In this document: positions 6,435 to 14,574 of the stretch, one piece after another
Numbering within the stretch: position 1 is the stretch's first letter
Layout: every line of letters begins with the position of its first letter
Virus record (IMG/VR): IMGVR_UViG_3300047510_001102
Location: 1-33,819 of that record
Origin: a virus
Length of the DNA: 33,819 nt
Direction: 5' to 3' (one strand)
The notes under the pieces: model-generated
Databases searched by the model: none
What the model was told of the DNA's origin: nothing
What the model saw: only the letters and a program-made list of their open reading frames with translations
Translations under genes and position numbers: made by a program

Positions 6435-8993
6435 ATGTCAATGAATCCTCTTAACGATATCTCTGCAGTTTATATGCAAGAGGTATTCAAACCTCAGCTT
6501 GGTAAAGGTTCAGACTCCGAAAAGTCTGCAGATTCTTCGTCTGCTAATAAAGTAGAGAAGGGTAAAGATGATGCTGAGTCATCTGCAAAGAGAATTCGTC
6601 AAGCAGTTTATGATATTCGTTATCGTGCGAGAAGAGAGGATGTTAAACTAGATCAAGCTTATTCTCAGTACATGGGGCATACTACAATGAATGCTCAAGA
6701 GAAATCTGCTGTTAAGGAAAAACTGGGATTAACTGCTGGATCATCTGCTGCCCCAGTAAAAGAGGAAACTGAGTCTAAGAAATTTAAAGTTAGAGTGAAA
6801 GATAAAGAGTCTGGTAAATCATACGTTCGTTATGCTACTCGTGAAAAAATCAGTCAATTGAGATCAAATCCAAATATTTCATCTGTTGAGATGACTGGAT
6901 ATGGTGATCCATATGAAGGTGAAAAAAGAAGGGGTAAAGCAACTGCTAAAGTAACCTCAGGAAAAGGACTTGATCCTGTTGGTGGTGAGGATAAAGATAT
7001 TGATAATGATGGCGATCACGATAAGAGCGATAAGTACTTGTTGAATCGTAGAAAAGTTCGTAGTGCTGCAATCGGAAAGAAAGAGGTAAAGGAGGGATTT
7101 TCTGATTGGAGAAATGATCTTCGTGAAGTTTTGAGTTCTAATGAAGATTCAAAACAAGTCAAAGAGAAGAAAGTTAATAATAAAATCACTATCAATCCTG
7201 ATCTCAAAGAAGCTGTTGAGTCTGTTGGTGGATTAATAATTGGTCTTGAGGAATTAACTTGTGTTCTTGATGGTATTTCTGATGAAGAAATTATCTTTTT
7301 ATCGGATGATATAATTGAAGAGGTAGTTGAAGAAGTTTTTTATGATCTTTTGAATGAAGGTTATGATCTCGATTCTATCGAACAATCTATTTGCGAATCT
7401 TTGGATATTTCTTATAATTTAATTGACGAAAAAGTTGATATGGCTGCTCGTGCTGCAGCAAGAAAAGAGTATGCATCTTCATCTGAAAAGTCTGCTAAAG
7501 AAGCAAGAAAGCGTGGTGCTGACGTAGTTAAAAAAGAGAAGAGAGCGGAAAGAATCCAAAAAGTTAAAGATACAGTTAAGAAAATTGGGTCTTCTATTAA
7601 GTCTGGACTCAAAAAAGCAGGAAAGTCTGCAGTTCATGGTGCTTCCAATGTTGCCGGTAAAGCAGTTGGAACTGCTAAGAAAGTTGCTGCAACTGCAAAA
7701 TCTGGATATGAAGCAGGAAAGAAATCTACTGAGGATGACTCAACTTCTTCTGGAACCAGAACTCCAAAGACTTACAGATACGCTAAGAAAAAGTCTGGAT
7801 TGTCATCTAAGGTTGGATCTTTATTGAAGAAAGGATTGAAGAAAGCAGTTGGTAAAACTGCTAGAGTAGTTGCTAAGGGTGCAGAGAAAGTTGCATCTAG
7901 GCTTGGTGAAGAAAAAGATCCTTGTTGGAAAGGTTATACAATGGTTGGAATGAAGAAAAAGGGTGGTAAAGAAGTTCCCAACTGTGTTCCTGCAAAAGGA
8001 GTTAAGAAGGCAAAAGGATTTAAAGAAGAGAGTGAACTTGAAGAAAAAGCTCTAAGTAGAGCACAGCAACGCTTTATGGGTATGGTTTATGCGGCAAAGA
8101 AGGGTGAAACTCCTGCCTCTCCTGAGGTTGCAAAAGCAGCTGCTGGTATTTCTAAAAAATCAGCTAGAGATTTTGCTAAAACAAAGCATACAAAACTTCC
8201 AGAAAAGAAGGTTGAAGAAGCAGTAACTCAAATTTCTGGTAAGGAAACAACCCCACCATCAGGAACAACTGCTAAGCAAGATGATGTTCAAAAAAAGCAG
8301 ATGCTTGCTAATAAGCAAAAGATGATGCAAAAGCAAATGATGTTACAGCGTCAACAACTTCAACTTCAAAAGCAAGGTAAGCTTCCTGTGGGACATACTG
8401 CTGAGGAAGTTGAATATGAAATTGATGAAGGCATGACCATGAAGGATTTCAAAGCAAATCGTAGAAAACTGAAGCGTAAAGAATCTTCTGACGATGCTAA
8501 GAAGAGAGGTCATGTAGGTAAGGAATGGTACAACAGTGGTAGAACGTATTCTCCTGATGAAGCGAAGAGTGGTCGTGCAAATATGCAAGATCATGAAAGA
8601 AGCACAAGACATCGTAGTGCCATAGATCCTGAGGGTGATGATGATCTCTACTCAGCAGATAAGACTAAAAATCCCAAGAAACTCCGCAAGCAAAAGGCAA
8701 TGGGTGAAGATTTCGTAACTGAACTCAATCGTTATGAAAAAGAAACCGGTAAAGATTATAAGACTGGTAAAGAAGTCAAGTCTGGTGGATCGACTGATAA
8801 GGCATACACTCATGTTAAAAAAATGATTCGTGGTATGGAAGGAAAACCTGCCGGTCAGCGTAAGAAAGTTCCTGGTAAAAAACCACCCACTGCTGGACAG
8901 TATGGTGGTCCTAAGTCTCCTGCTCAGAAGGTAGCTGCTAGACGTGCTGCTGCTCAAAGATCACAAGATAATATGTCTTCAAGGTTTGACTGA
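6435..8993 (+). CDS. Large modular basic protein with Ca-loop-like motif and DUF3008-like domain
   Basis: An 852-residue low-complexity, Lys-rich protein, probably a virion or prohead-core component. In order: a polar N-terminus; a dockerin/EF-hand-like loop at 188-199 (D188, D190, D192, G193, D196, D199) followed by KYLLNRRK; an acidic helical segment around 240-330; a long K/A/S/G-rich histone-like stretch (about 335-490); a two-Cys module DPCWKGY to PNCVP (C497, C517); a segment ALSRAQQRFMGMVYAAKKG to AKTKHTKLP (about 538-590) resembling DUF3008; a Gln/Lys/Met-rich run; and the NPKKLRKQKAMGE module shared with the 2947 protein. Function unknown. A late box precedes it. Confidence 0.78.
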   Translation: MSMNPLNDISAVYMQEVFKPQLGKGSDSEKSADSSSANKVEKGKDDAESSAKRIRQAVYDIRYRARREDVKLDQAYSQYMGHTTMNAQEKSAVKEKLGLTAGSSAAPVKEETESKKFKVRVKDKESGKSYVRYATREKISQLRSNPNISSVEMTGYGDPYEGEKRRGKATAKVTSGKGLDPVGGEDKDIDNDGDHDKSDKYLLNRRKVRSAAIGKKEVKEGFSDWRNDLREVLSSNEDSKQVKEKKVNNKITINPDLKEAVESVGGLIIGLEELTCVLDGISDEEIIFLSDDIIEEVVEEVFYDLLNEGYDLDSIEQSICESLDISYNLIDEKVDMAARAAARKEYASSSEKSAKEARKRGADVVKKEKRAERIQKVKDTVKKIGSSIKSGLKKAGKSAVHGASNVAGKAVGTAKKVAATAKSGYEAGKKSTEDDSTSSGTRTPKTYRYAKKKSGLSSKVGSLLKKGLKKAVGKTARVVAKGAEKVASRLGEEKDPCWKGYTMVGMKKKGGKEVPNCVPAKGVKKAKGFKEESELEEKALSRAQQRFMGMVYAAKKGETPASPEVAKAAAGISKKSARDFAKTKHTKLPEKKVEEAVTQISGKETTPPSGTTAKQDDVQKKQMLANKQKMMQKQMMLQRQQLQLQKQGKLPVGHTAEEVEYEIDEGMTMKDFKANRRKLKRKESSDDAKKRGHVGKEWYNSGRTYSPDEAKSGRANMQDHERSTRHRSAIDPEGDDDLYSADKTKNPKKLRKQKAMGEDFVTELNRYEKETGKDYKTGKEVKSGGSTDKAYTHVKKMIRGMEGKPAGQRKKVPGKKPPTAGQYGGPKSPAQKVAARRAAAQRSQDNMSSRFD
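8664..8707 (+). repeat. Repeat copy 2: TKNPKKLRKQKAMG module
   Basis: The partner of 3760-3803, with 40 of 44 bases identical and all differences synonymous. Here the module is internal, about 95 residues before the C-terminus. Confidence 0.85.
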
Positions 8994-8994
8994 T

Positions 8995-9002
8995 ACTAAA
9001 TA
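8995..9002 (+). promoter_or_regulatory. Late promoter box ACTAAATA
   Basis: A TAAATA box directly after the stop at 8993 and 30 nt before the small gene at 9033. Confidence 0.6.
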
Positions 9003-9032
9003 GCCCAGGATACTCTCTATAAGGAGGTCATC

Positions 9033-9215
9033 ATGGAAGCAGTAGTAGCAGTGGTAAAACCACTTCTTCTTAAAATTGCAACCCACCCAGCAGTTAAAAA
9101 TCTTGTTATTTCTCTTCTTGAGAAATATGTAAAAACAACTGATAATAGTATTGATGATGAAATCTTGAAAACTATTAAGGTTCTTATCTTTAAACCAGAA
9201 GAACCTAAAGCATGA
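9033..9215 (+). CDS. Small hydrophobic/amphipathic protein
   Basis: A 60-residue protein with a strong ribosome site AAGGAGG (9021-9027). Two hydrophobic helices are suggested (AVVAVVKPLLLKI and NLVISLLEKYV), then an acidic turn and IKVLIF. It may be membrane-associated. It overlaps the next membrane gene by 4 nt, and the pair behaves as one late unit between a TAAATA box and a terminator. The function is unknown; a holin-like or envelope role is possible but unsupported. Confidence 0.8.
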   Translation: MEAVVAVVKPLLLKIATHPAVKNLVISLLEKYVKTTDNSIDDEILKTIKVLIFKPEEPKA

Positions 9216-9376
9216 TTACTTGTTTCTTAACTAACTGGGGAGTAACCATTATTCTTGGTCTATTACTAACTGCTTCTGAGTGGTTAGCAAAAACAAAAAG
9301 ATTTGAAGAGAATGGATTACTTGATCTAATAACTCACTTTTTAAAAGTAGTTTTACACAAAGGAGACGCAAAGTAA
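9212..9376 (+). CDS. Small single-pass membrane protein
   Basis: A 54-residue protein with one clear membrane segment (VTIILGLLLTASEWLA, about 11-26), followed by an amphipathic basic helix (LLDLITHFLKVVLHK). Its ATG overlaps the stop of the preceding gene (ATGA). Its own stop codon lies in the loop of the terminator hairpin. Function unknown. Confidence 0.8.
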   Translation: MITCFLTNWGVTIILGLLLTASEWLAKTKRFEENGLLDLITHFLKVVLHKGDAK

Positions 9377-9390
9377 CGTCTCCTTTTTTT
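9359..9390 (+). terminator. Intrinsic terminator, 10-bp stem
   Basis: AAAGGAGACG (9359-9368) pairs perfectly with CGTCTCCTTT (9377-9386) across an 8-nt loop, and T continues to 9390. The last T begins the next late promoter box. Confidence 0.92.
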
Positions 9391-9397
9391 ATAAATA
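9390..9397 (+). promoter_or_regulatory. T4-type late promoter box TATAAATA
   Basis: An exact T4 late consensus, 34 nt upstream of the structural-type gene at 9431. Confidence 0.8.
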
Positions 9398-9430
9398 TTT
9401 TATAGCAAATAATTTTTTACGGAAAAGAAC

Positions 9431-10189
9431 ATGGCACTCTGGGGAAATAACGATGCAGTAGGATCATTGGGTACTGTATCTCTAAACTATTCTACGGGAG
9501 TAGTAACAGGTTCTGGTACAACCTTTGGACAAGTGGGTGCAGCAGCAACTGGAGACATTATAAGATTTGGTGATCGTGCTGGTACTTATTTTGGAGACGC
9601 AGTTATTGTTGGTATTGCAAGTACAACACAATTAACAATTGGTTCGACTGCTGGTTTAAGTGGAGCTTCAATTGCGTCTACAGCATTTTCAGTATCTCAA
9701 CTTCCCAAGTATACCGTTCTTGATAGTTCATTTAGAGCAGGAAATAGAACCGCACCTACTGCAACTTCACTTGGAGTTACTGGAACTGCAACTACTAACG
9801 CTGGAATTGGTACAAATATTATTCCAGTAGTGATTGGAAATAAAAATGTTATAGTCGGTGATACTCTATTAAATGGTGGAAATGATCTAGTAATTACTGC
9901 TATCGGTGCTGCTACAATTACACTAGGATCTACAATTTCCTCTGGTATTTCTACTGGGGCAACACTAACATTTAAGAGATATATTGATGGTTATGATAGA
10001 TACGTATATGGAGCAGCAGGTGGAGCAACTGCAGCTGCTGAAAATACCAGATATGATTTAACTCATGGTGGATGGGTTGGCGTTACAACCTATATTGATC
10101 AGCATGGAAATCTAAGAGTCAAGAGTGAAACGCTTGTAGCAATGTCTGGAATTACTACAGGTAATACACCACTATACCCACCTGCATGA
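9431..10189 (+). CDS. Gly/Thr/Ala-rich structural protein
   Basis: A 252-residue protein beginning MALWGNNDAVGSLGTVSLNY and rich in G, T, A, S and I. Strand-turn repeats such as TGVVTGSGTTFG, TTQLTIGSTAG and AATITLGSTISSG suggest a beta-rich virion protein. Charged residues are few. The C-terminus contains DLTHGGWVGVTTYIDQHGNLRVKSE. I recognise it as a type often seen in cyanophage structural-gene regions but cannot name the particle part. It sits alone behind a consensus late promoter, as expected for an abundant virion protein. Confidence 0.82.
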   Translation: MALWGNNDAVGSLGTVSLNYSTGVVTGSGTTFGQVGAAATGDIIRFGDRAGTYFGDAVIVGIASTTQLTIGSTAGLSGASIASTAFSVSQLPKYTVLDSSFRAGNRTAPTATSLGVTGTATTNAGIGTNIIPVVIGNKNVIVGDTLLNGGNDLVITAIGAATITLGSTISSGISTGATLTFKRYIDGYDRYVYGAAGGATAAAENTRYDLTHGGWVGVTTYIDQHGNLRVKSETLVAMSGITTGNTPLYPPA

Positions 10190-10195
10190 TAATAT

Positions 10196-10588
10196 ATGTT
10201 ATTTGATGAGTTGAATGAGGACAACTTTCTCCTCTTTGCAATTAAACATTATGAAAATCCTCAGGCAGTAACAAAAGAAGATTTTGATAAAGATCTAAAT
10301 CACTTCAAATATATAAAACGTCTCTTGAGAAGATATAGAAATACAGGTGAATTAAAAACTCACCTGTTGATAAATCATTTTATTATAATCTATAACATTT
10401 TCAGTGACGCAGCTACCCCAATGCTATTTTATAAAATTGAAAAAGATCTGTGGTCTTTGATGAAAACATTCATTGTATTCTTAAATAAACTTCCTCAGTA
10501 TCCAAAGTGTTATATACATGATATACAAATAGACATTGATTGTTTATCCGAACTACAAAAAATATATAACAAAGATGGAAAAGATTGA
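10196..10588 (+). CDS. Conserved-type hypothetical protein
   Basis: A 130-residue helical protein (MLFDELNEDNFLLFAIKHY). It has a basic patch FKYIKRLLRRYRNTGELKTH, then hydrophobic helices LLINHFIIIYNIFSD and LWSLMKTFIVFLNKL, and ends acidic/polar. It starts 7 nt after the structural gene and overlaps the next gene by 14 nt, so it is probably co-transcribed late. I recall similar proteins in T4-like marine phages but no function. Confidence 0.8.
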   Translation: MLFDELNEDNFLLFAIKHYENPQAVTKEDFDKDLNHFKYIKRLLRRYRNTGELKTHLLINHFIIIYNIFSDAATPMLFYKIEKDLWSLMKTFIVFLNKLPQYPKCYIHDIQIDIDCLSELQKIYNKDGKD

Positions 10589-10769
10589 TAGAATAATAGA
10601 TATAATAAGAAATTTGAGGGAAGATAGTGGTCCAACTATGTCCATGGGAAATGGACAAATTGCCGGATCTGTTGAGGCGGGTGACGATCCTCCAGTGAAA
10701 AAAAAGAAAAAATACATTTCTGGCGGTTCTGGAAGTAGAAAGATGTGGTTGGACTATTTTAAAAAATAA
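10575..10769 (+). CDS. Small basic hypothetical protein
   Basis: A 64-residue protein. I use ATG 10575 rather than an upstream start at 10536, because it gives the short overlap typical of this genome. A helical N-terminus (MEKIDRIIDIIRNLRED) is followed by GPTMSMGNGQIAGSVEAGDD, a Pro/Lys stretch (PPVKKKKKY) and a Gly-Ser-rich tail ending MWLDYFKK. Probably disordered after residue 18. Function unknown. Confidence 0.7.
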   Translation: MEKIDRIIDIIRNLREDSGPTMSMGNGQIAGSVEAGDDPPVKKKKKYISGGSGSRKMWLDYFKK

Positions 10770-10772
10770 ATA
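10765..10772 (+). promoter_or_regulatory. Possible late promoter box AATAAATA
   Basis: A TAAATA box overlapping the stop of the previous gene, 22 nt before the short gene at 10795. Confidence 0.45.
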
Positions 10773-10794
10773 ATAATCAGAGGCATACAAGCCA

Positions 10795-10932
10795 ATGATT
10801 ATAAACAAAGAAAATTCATTATACTTTCTTTTGAAGAGGACTAATTCCGTTATAAAGTGGACTGGAATAATTACAGACTTGTGTAATATTAAAATATCCC
10901 AGCAAGAAAATGTTCTCAAACATCGCATCTAA
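10795..10932 (+). CDS. Possible 45-residue protein
   Basis: A short open frame starting MIINKENSLYFLLKRTNSVI, behind AGAGG about 11 nt upstream and a TAAATA box. It overlaps the next gene by 23 nt, more than usual here. The composition is coding-like but there is no recognisable domain. It may be a real small gene or leader sequence of the next one. Confidence 0.45.
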   Translation: MIINKENSLYFLLKRTNSVIKWTGIITDLCNIKISQQENVLKHRI

Positions 10933-11302
10933 CCAATTATCTGTTTTAGAATCAAAATTTGAGATATACGAAAATTTATCCAAGGAAATGTTGGATAAAT
11001 TAGAAAGAGCTGTAGCAAGTATATCTGAAAGCAGTAATAGGGTTGCTATAATTCTTGAGAGGCACCAACTTCAGATTGATGAAGCAAACCGAGCAGATGA
11101 AGCTATAATGAAACTAATTGAAAAGGTAGAAACCAGAATGGAATCTACTGAAAAGAAAGTTGATGATTTGGTGAAATTTAGATGGATTACTTTTGGAGTA
11201 GTGATTGCTATAACAAGCGCGATTCAATTCAGTGGGTTTTATTCTCGTATACTGTTGACTGGCGCAGGAACTGGTGCTACAGTGCAGGTGAGACCAAAGT
11301 AA
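10910..11302 (+). CDS. Coiled-coil protein with C-terminal membrane anchor (XhlA-like layout)
   Basis: A 130-residue protein with a long amphipathic coiled coil (about 10-90, heptads such as LERAVASISESSNRVAII and KLIEKVETRMESTEKKVDD), one membrane segment ITFGVVIAITSAIQFSGF (94-111) and a short Gly/Thr tail. The order coiled coil, R/W, membrane helix resembles hemolysin XhlA-type proteins that assist holins. This is a layout resemblance only; a virion or lysis role is open. It lies just before the primase gene. Confidence 0.75.
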   Translation: MFSNIASNQLSVLESKFEIYENLSKEMLDKLERAVASISESSNRVAIILERHQLQIDEANRADEAIMKLIEKVETRMESTEKKVDDLVKFRWITFGVVIAITSAIQFSGFYSRILLTGAGTGATVQVRPK

Positions 11303-11311
11303 TTTTTTGAT

Positions 11312-12280
11312 ATGGATTTTGTTGATGTAAAGTACATCAATTTGATTTCTGTTCGATTTCAGAAGTTTAAGAAAGTAAAGCATAATCTCTACAATTTTCG
11401 ATGTCCGATTTGTGGAGATTCTCAGAAGAATAAAAATAAAGCACGAGGATATTTGTATCAAGTAAAAAATAATACTAACTTTAAGTGTCATAACTGTGGA
11501 GTTAATATTTCATTTAATAACTTCTTAAAGCAGATTGATCCCGTAGTTTATAAACAATATACTTTTGAAAAATTTAAAGAAGGTAATACTGGGAAAAACT
11601 TTACTACGAAAGAACCCGAGTTTAATTTTATCTCCCCAAAATTTAAGACAAAACTGGACTTACCTAAAGCATCGGAAAATCCCGACGCAAATGAATATTT
11701 GGTAAAGAGAAAATTAAATCCATATAACTATTATTACGCCGAAAAATTTAAGTCATGGACTAACTCCTTAAAAGAAGTCTTTGACGATACAACTAAAGAT
11801 GAACCTAGGATTATTATTCCTTTGTTCTATCAAAATACTCTTGTTGGATTTCAGGGCAGAGCACTTAATCCAAGCAAGATTAAATACATCACTGTAATGA
11901 TTAATGATGACGCACCAAAAATCTATGGTATCGATGAAATCGAAAAAAATAAAACTGTCTATATCACCGAAGGTCCCTTCGACTCAACTTTCATTCGCAA
12001 CGCGATTGCTCTTTGTGGAGCTGACGGTGATATTAGTAAGTGGGGTATTGGCGATTGTGTGTGGATCTATGATAACGAACCACGTAATGCAGAAATCCAC
12101 CGCAGAATTGACCAATGTATTAGTAGAGGAGATAAGGTCGTAATATGGCCCTCCAATATAAAAGAAAAGGACATTAATGATATGGTTTTATCTGGACTGG
12201 ATGTACAGTCTGTGATAGAATTAAATACTTATTCTGGATTAGAAGCAAAACTAAAATTTACTACCTGGAAGAAAATATGA
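11312..12280 (+). CDS. 61: gp61 DNA primase
   Basis: A 322-residue T4 gp61-type primase, which makes RNA primers at the fork together with gp41. The N-terminal zinc ribbon is C31-x2-C34 (CPICGDSQ) and C59-x2-C62 (CHNCG). A TOPRIM-like core follows: VYITEGPFDSTFIRNAIALCG with the catalytic-type Glu and D in EGPFD, and VWIYDNEPRN. Size is close to T4 gp61 (about 340 aa). It overlaps nrdA by 4 nt, which links priming to dNTP supply in one operon. Confidence 0.93.
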   Translation: MDFVDVKYINLISVRFQKFKKVKHNLYNFRCPICGDSQKNKNKARGYLYQVKNNTNFKCHNCGVNISFNNFLKQIDPVVYKQYTFEKFKEGNTGKNFTTKEPEFNFISPKFKTKLDLPKASENPDANEYLVKRKLNPYNYYYAEKFKSWTNSLKEVFDDTTKDEPRIIIPLFYQNTLVGFQGRALNPSKIKYITVMINDDAPKIYGIDEIEKNKTVYITEGPFDSTFIRNAIALCGADGDISKWGIGDCVWIYDNEPRNAEIHRRIDQCISRGDKVVIWPSNIKEKDINDMVLSGLDVQSVIELNTYSGLEAKLKFTTWKKI

Positions 12281-14574
12281 GCAACGGCACCAAAGTAAAA
12301 AAGCGTGATGGAAGAATTGAGTCTCTTGACCTAGACAAGATGCATTTGATGGTTGAAGAGGCGTGTAAGGGTCTTGCAGGCGTCTCTGCTAGTCAAGTTG
12401 AGATGACCTCTGGTATTCAGTTTTATGATGGAATTACTACTGCAGAAATTCAGGAGATTCTAATTCGCAGTGCAAGTGATCTTATTGATCTTGATCATCC
12501 AAACTATCAATATGTTGCTGCTCGTCTTCTCCTGTTTGCTGTTCGTAAGCAACTTTATGGGAAGATGAAAGATCTTCCTAGTCTAGAGAAACACATTATT
12601 AGTTGTGTTTCTGCGGAAGTTTATGATAGTGATATCTACAACAAATATTCACAAGAAGAAATTGAAAAAGCTAATAGTTTTATCGATCATGATCGTGACT
12701 TTCTCTTCACTTATGCAGGTCTACGTCAGGTCGTTGATAAGTACCTCGTGCAGGATAGAAGCAGTGGTGGTGTATATGAAACACCACAATTTATGTACAT
12801 GATGATTGCTTTGACTATCTTTGCAGAGTACCCAAAGGAAACAAGACTTTCTTATGTAAAGAGGTATTATGACGCAATCTCAAAGCACAAAATCAACATC
12901 CCAACACCAATCATGGCGGGAGTGCGAACTCCGCTTAGACAATTTGCTAGCTGTGTCCTTGTTGACGTTGATGACACCCTCGATAGTATCTTTAGTTCTG
13001 ATATGGCTATTGGCCGATACGTTGCACAGAGGGCGGGCATCGGCATCAACGCTGGTCGAATCCGTGGGATCAACAGTAAGATCCGAGGTGGAGAAGTTCA
13101 ACATACGGGTGTTGTACCATTTCTCAAGAAGTTTGAAGCAACTGTCCGATGCTGCACGCAAAATGGCATACGAGGTGGATCCGCGACAGTACACTTCCCA
13201 ATCTGGCACCAAGAAATAGAGGATATCCTAGTATTAAAAAATAACAAAGGAACTGAGGATAACCGAGTTCGCAAGTTAGACTATAGTATCCAAATTAGCA
13301 AACTATTCTATGAGAGATTCCTTCAAGATGGAGAGGTCACTTTATTCTCTCCACACGATGTTCCTGGTCTTTATGATGCTTTTGGTACTGATAGATTTGA
13401 TGAGTTATATGTGGATTACGAACGAAATCAGTTTATTCCTAAAAAAACTATCCGTGCTCAGGAACTAATCCTAAATTTACTTAAAGAACGTGCTGAGACT
13501 GGTCGTATTTACATCATGAATATCGACCATTGCAATTCTCACTCATCATTTAAAGATAAGGTTGAGATGAGTAATCTATGTCAGGAGATAACCCTACCAA
13601 CATATCCAATTCAACATATTGATGATACGAGCGGGGAGATTGCTCTCTGCATTCTTTCTGCTATTAATGTTGGAAAAGTAAAATCTGATGAAGAACTTGA
13701 AGAACTTTGCGATCTTTCTGTTCGTGGTTTGGATGAGTTAATTGACTATCAGAAATATCCTGTATTGGCGGCAGAAATCGCTACAAAGGCACGTCGTTCT
13801 CTTGGTGTGGGATTTATTGGTCTGGCGCATTATCTAGCAAAATTGGGATTTAAGTATGAGTCTCAAGAAGCATGGGATGCAGTTCATGGACTTTCCGAAT
13901 CTTTCCAGTATTATCTTTTGAAAGCATCTAACCAACTTGCTAAAGAAAAGGGATATTGCGAATACTTTGGTCGTACTAAGTATGCTGATGGTATTCTTCC
14001 TATTGATACATATAAGAAGGAAGTAGACGAAATTACATCTATTAATCTTCAGCATGACTGGGAAACTCTTAGGGCATCTATCTTGGAATATGGTCTCAGG
14101 CACTCAACATTGTCCGCACAGATGCCATCGGAGAGCAGTTCCGTTGTGTCAAACGCAACTAATGGAATTGAACCACCTCGCGGATACTTGTCCATTAAGA
14201 AGTCGAAGAAGGGACCCCTTAAACAGATTGTTCCACAATATCAAACTCTTAAGAACAATTATACTCTTCTTTGGGACATGCCTGATAATGGTGGTTATAT
14301 CAATGTTGTTGCTGTGATGCAAAAATTCTTTGACCAAGCAATTAGTGGAAACTGGAGTTATAATCCAGAAAATTATCCTGATAACGAAGTACCTGTTTCT
14401 GTAATGGCTAAAGATTTTCTAACTACATATAAGTACGGTTGGAAAACTTCTTACTATCAAAACACTTATGATATTAAGACCGATGAGGTAGTAGAAGAGA
14501 AACCCAATCTTCAAGATTTGTTAAGTGAGTTAAGTTCAGTAGAGGAGGGAGAGTGTGAATCCTGTGCAGTTTAA
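12277..14574 (+). CDS. nrdA: Ribonucleotide reductase class Ia, large subunit
   Basis: A 765-residue alpha subunit that reduces ribonucleoside diphosphates to deoxynucleotides. The N-terminal ATP-cone is intact (VKKRDGRIESLDLDKMH to about residue 95). Active-site residues align with E. coli NrdA: C226 (FASCVL) and C458 (IALCIL) form the redox pair, C435 (NLCQEI) is the thiyl site with E437, and Y726-Y727 (SYYQNT) form the radical path. The C-terminus GECESCAV keeps the CxxC reduction tail. No intein or intron is seen. It supplies dNTPs for phage DNA. Confidence 0.97.
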   Translation: MSNGTKVKKRDGRIESLDLDKMHLMVEEACKGLAGVSASQVEMTSGIQFYDGITTAEIQEILIRSASDLIDLDHPNYQYVAARLLLFAVRKQLYGKMKDLPSLEKHIISCVSAEVYDSDIYNKYSQEEIEKANSFIDHDRDFLFTYAGLRQVVDKYLVQDRSSGGVYETPQFMYMMIALTIFAEYPKETRLSYVKRYYDAISKHKINIPTPIMAGVRTPLRQFASCVLVDVDDTLDSIFSSDMAIGRYVAQRAGIGINAGRIRGINSKIRGGEVQHTGVVPFLKKFEATVRCCTQNGIRGGSATVHFPIWHQEIEDILVLKNNKGTEDNRVRKLDYSIQISKLFYERFLQDGEVTLFSPHDVPGLYDAFGTDRFDELYVDYERNQFIPKKTIRAQELILNLLKERAETGRIYIMNIDHCNSHSSFKDKVEMSNLCQEITLPTYPIQHIDDTSGEIALCILSAINVGKVKSDEELEELCDLSVRGLDELIDYQKYPVLAAEIATKARRSLGVGFIGLAHYLAKLGFKYESQEAWDAVHGLSESFQYYLLKASNQLAKEKGYCEYFGRTKYADGILPIDTYKKEVDEITSINLQHDWETLRASILEYGLRHSTLSAQMPSESSSVVSNATNGIEPPRGYLSIKKSKKGPLKQIVPQYQTLKNNYTLLWDMPDNGGYINVVAVMQKFFDQAISGNWSYNPENYPDNEVPVSVMAKDFLTTYKYGWKTSYYQNTYDIKTDEVVEEKPNLQDLLSELSSVEEGECESCAV

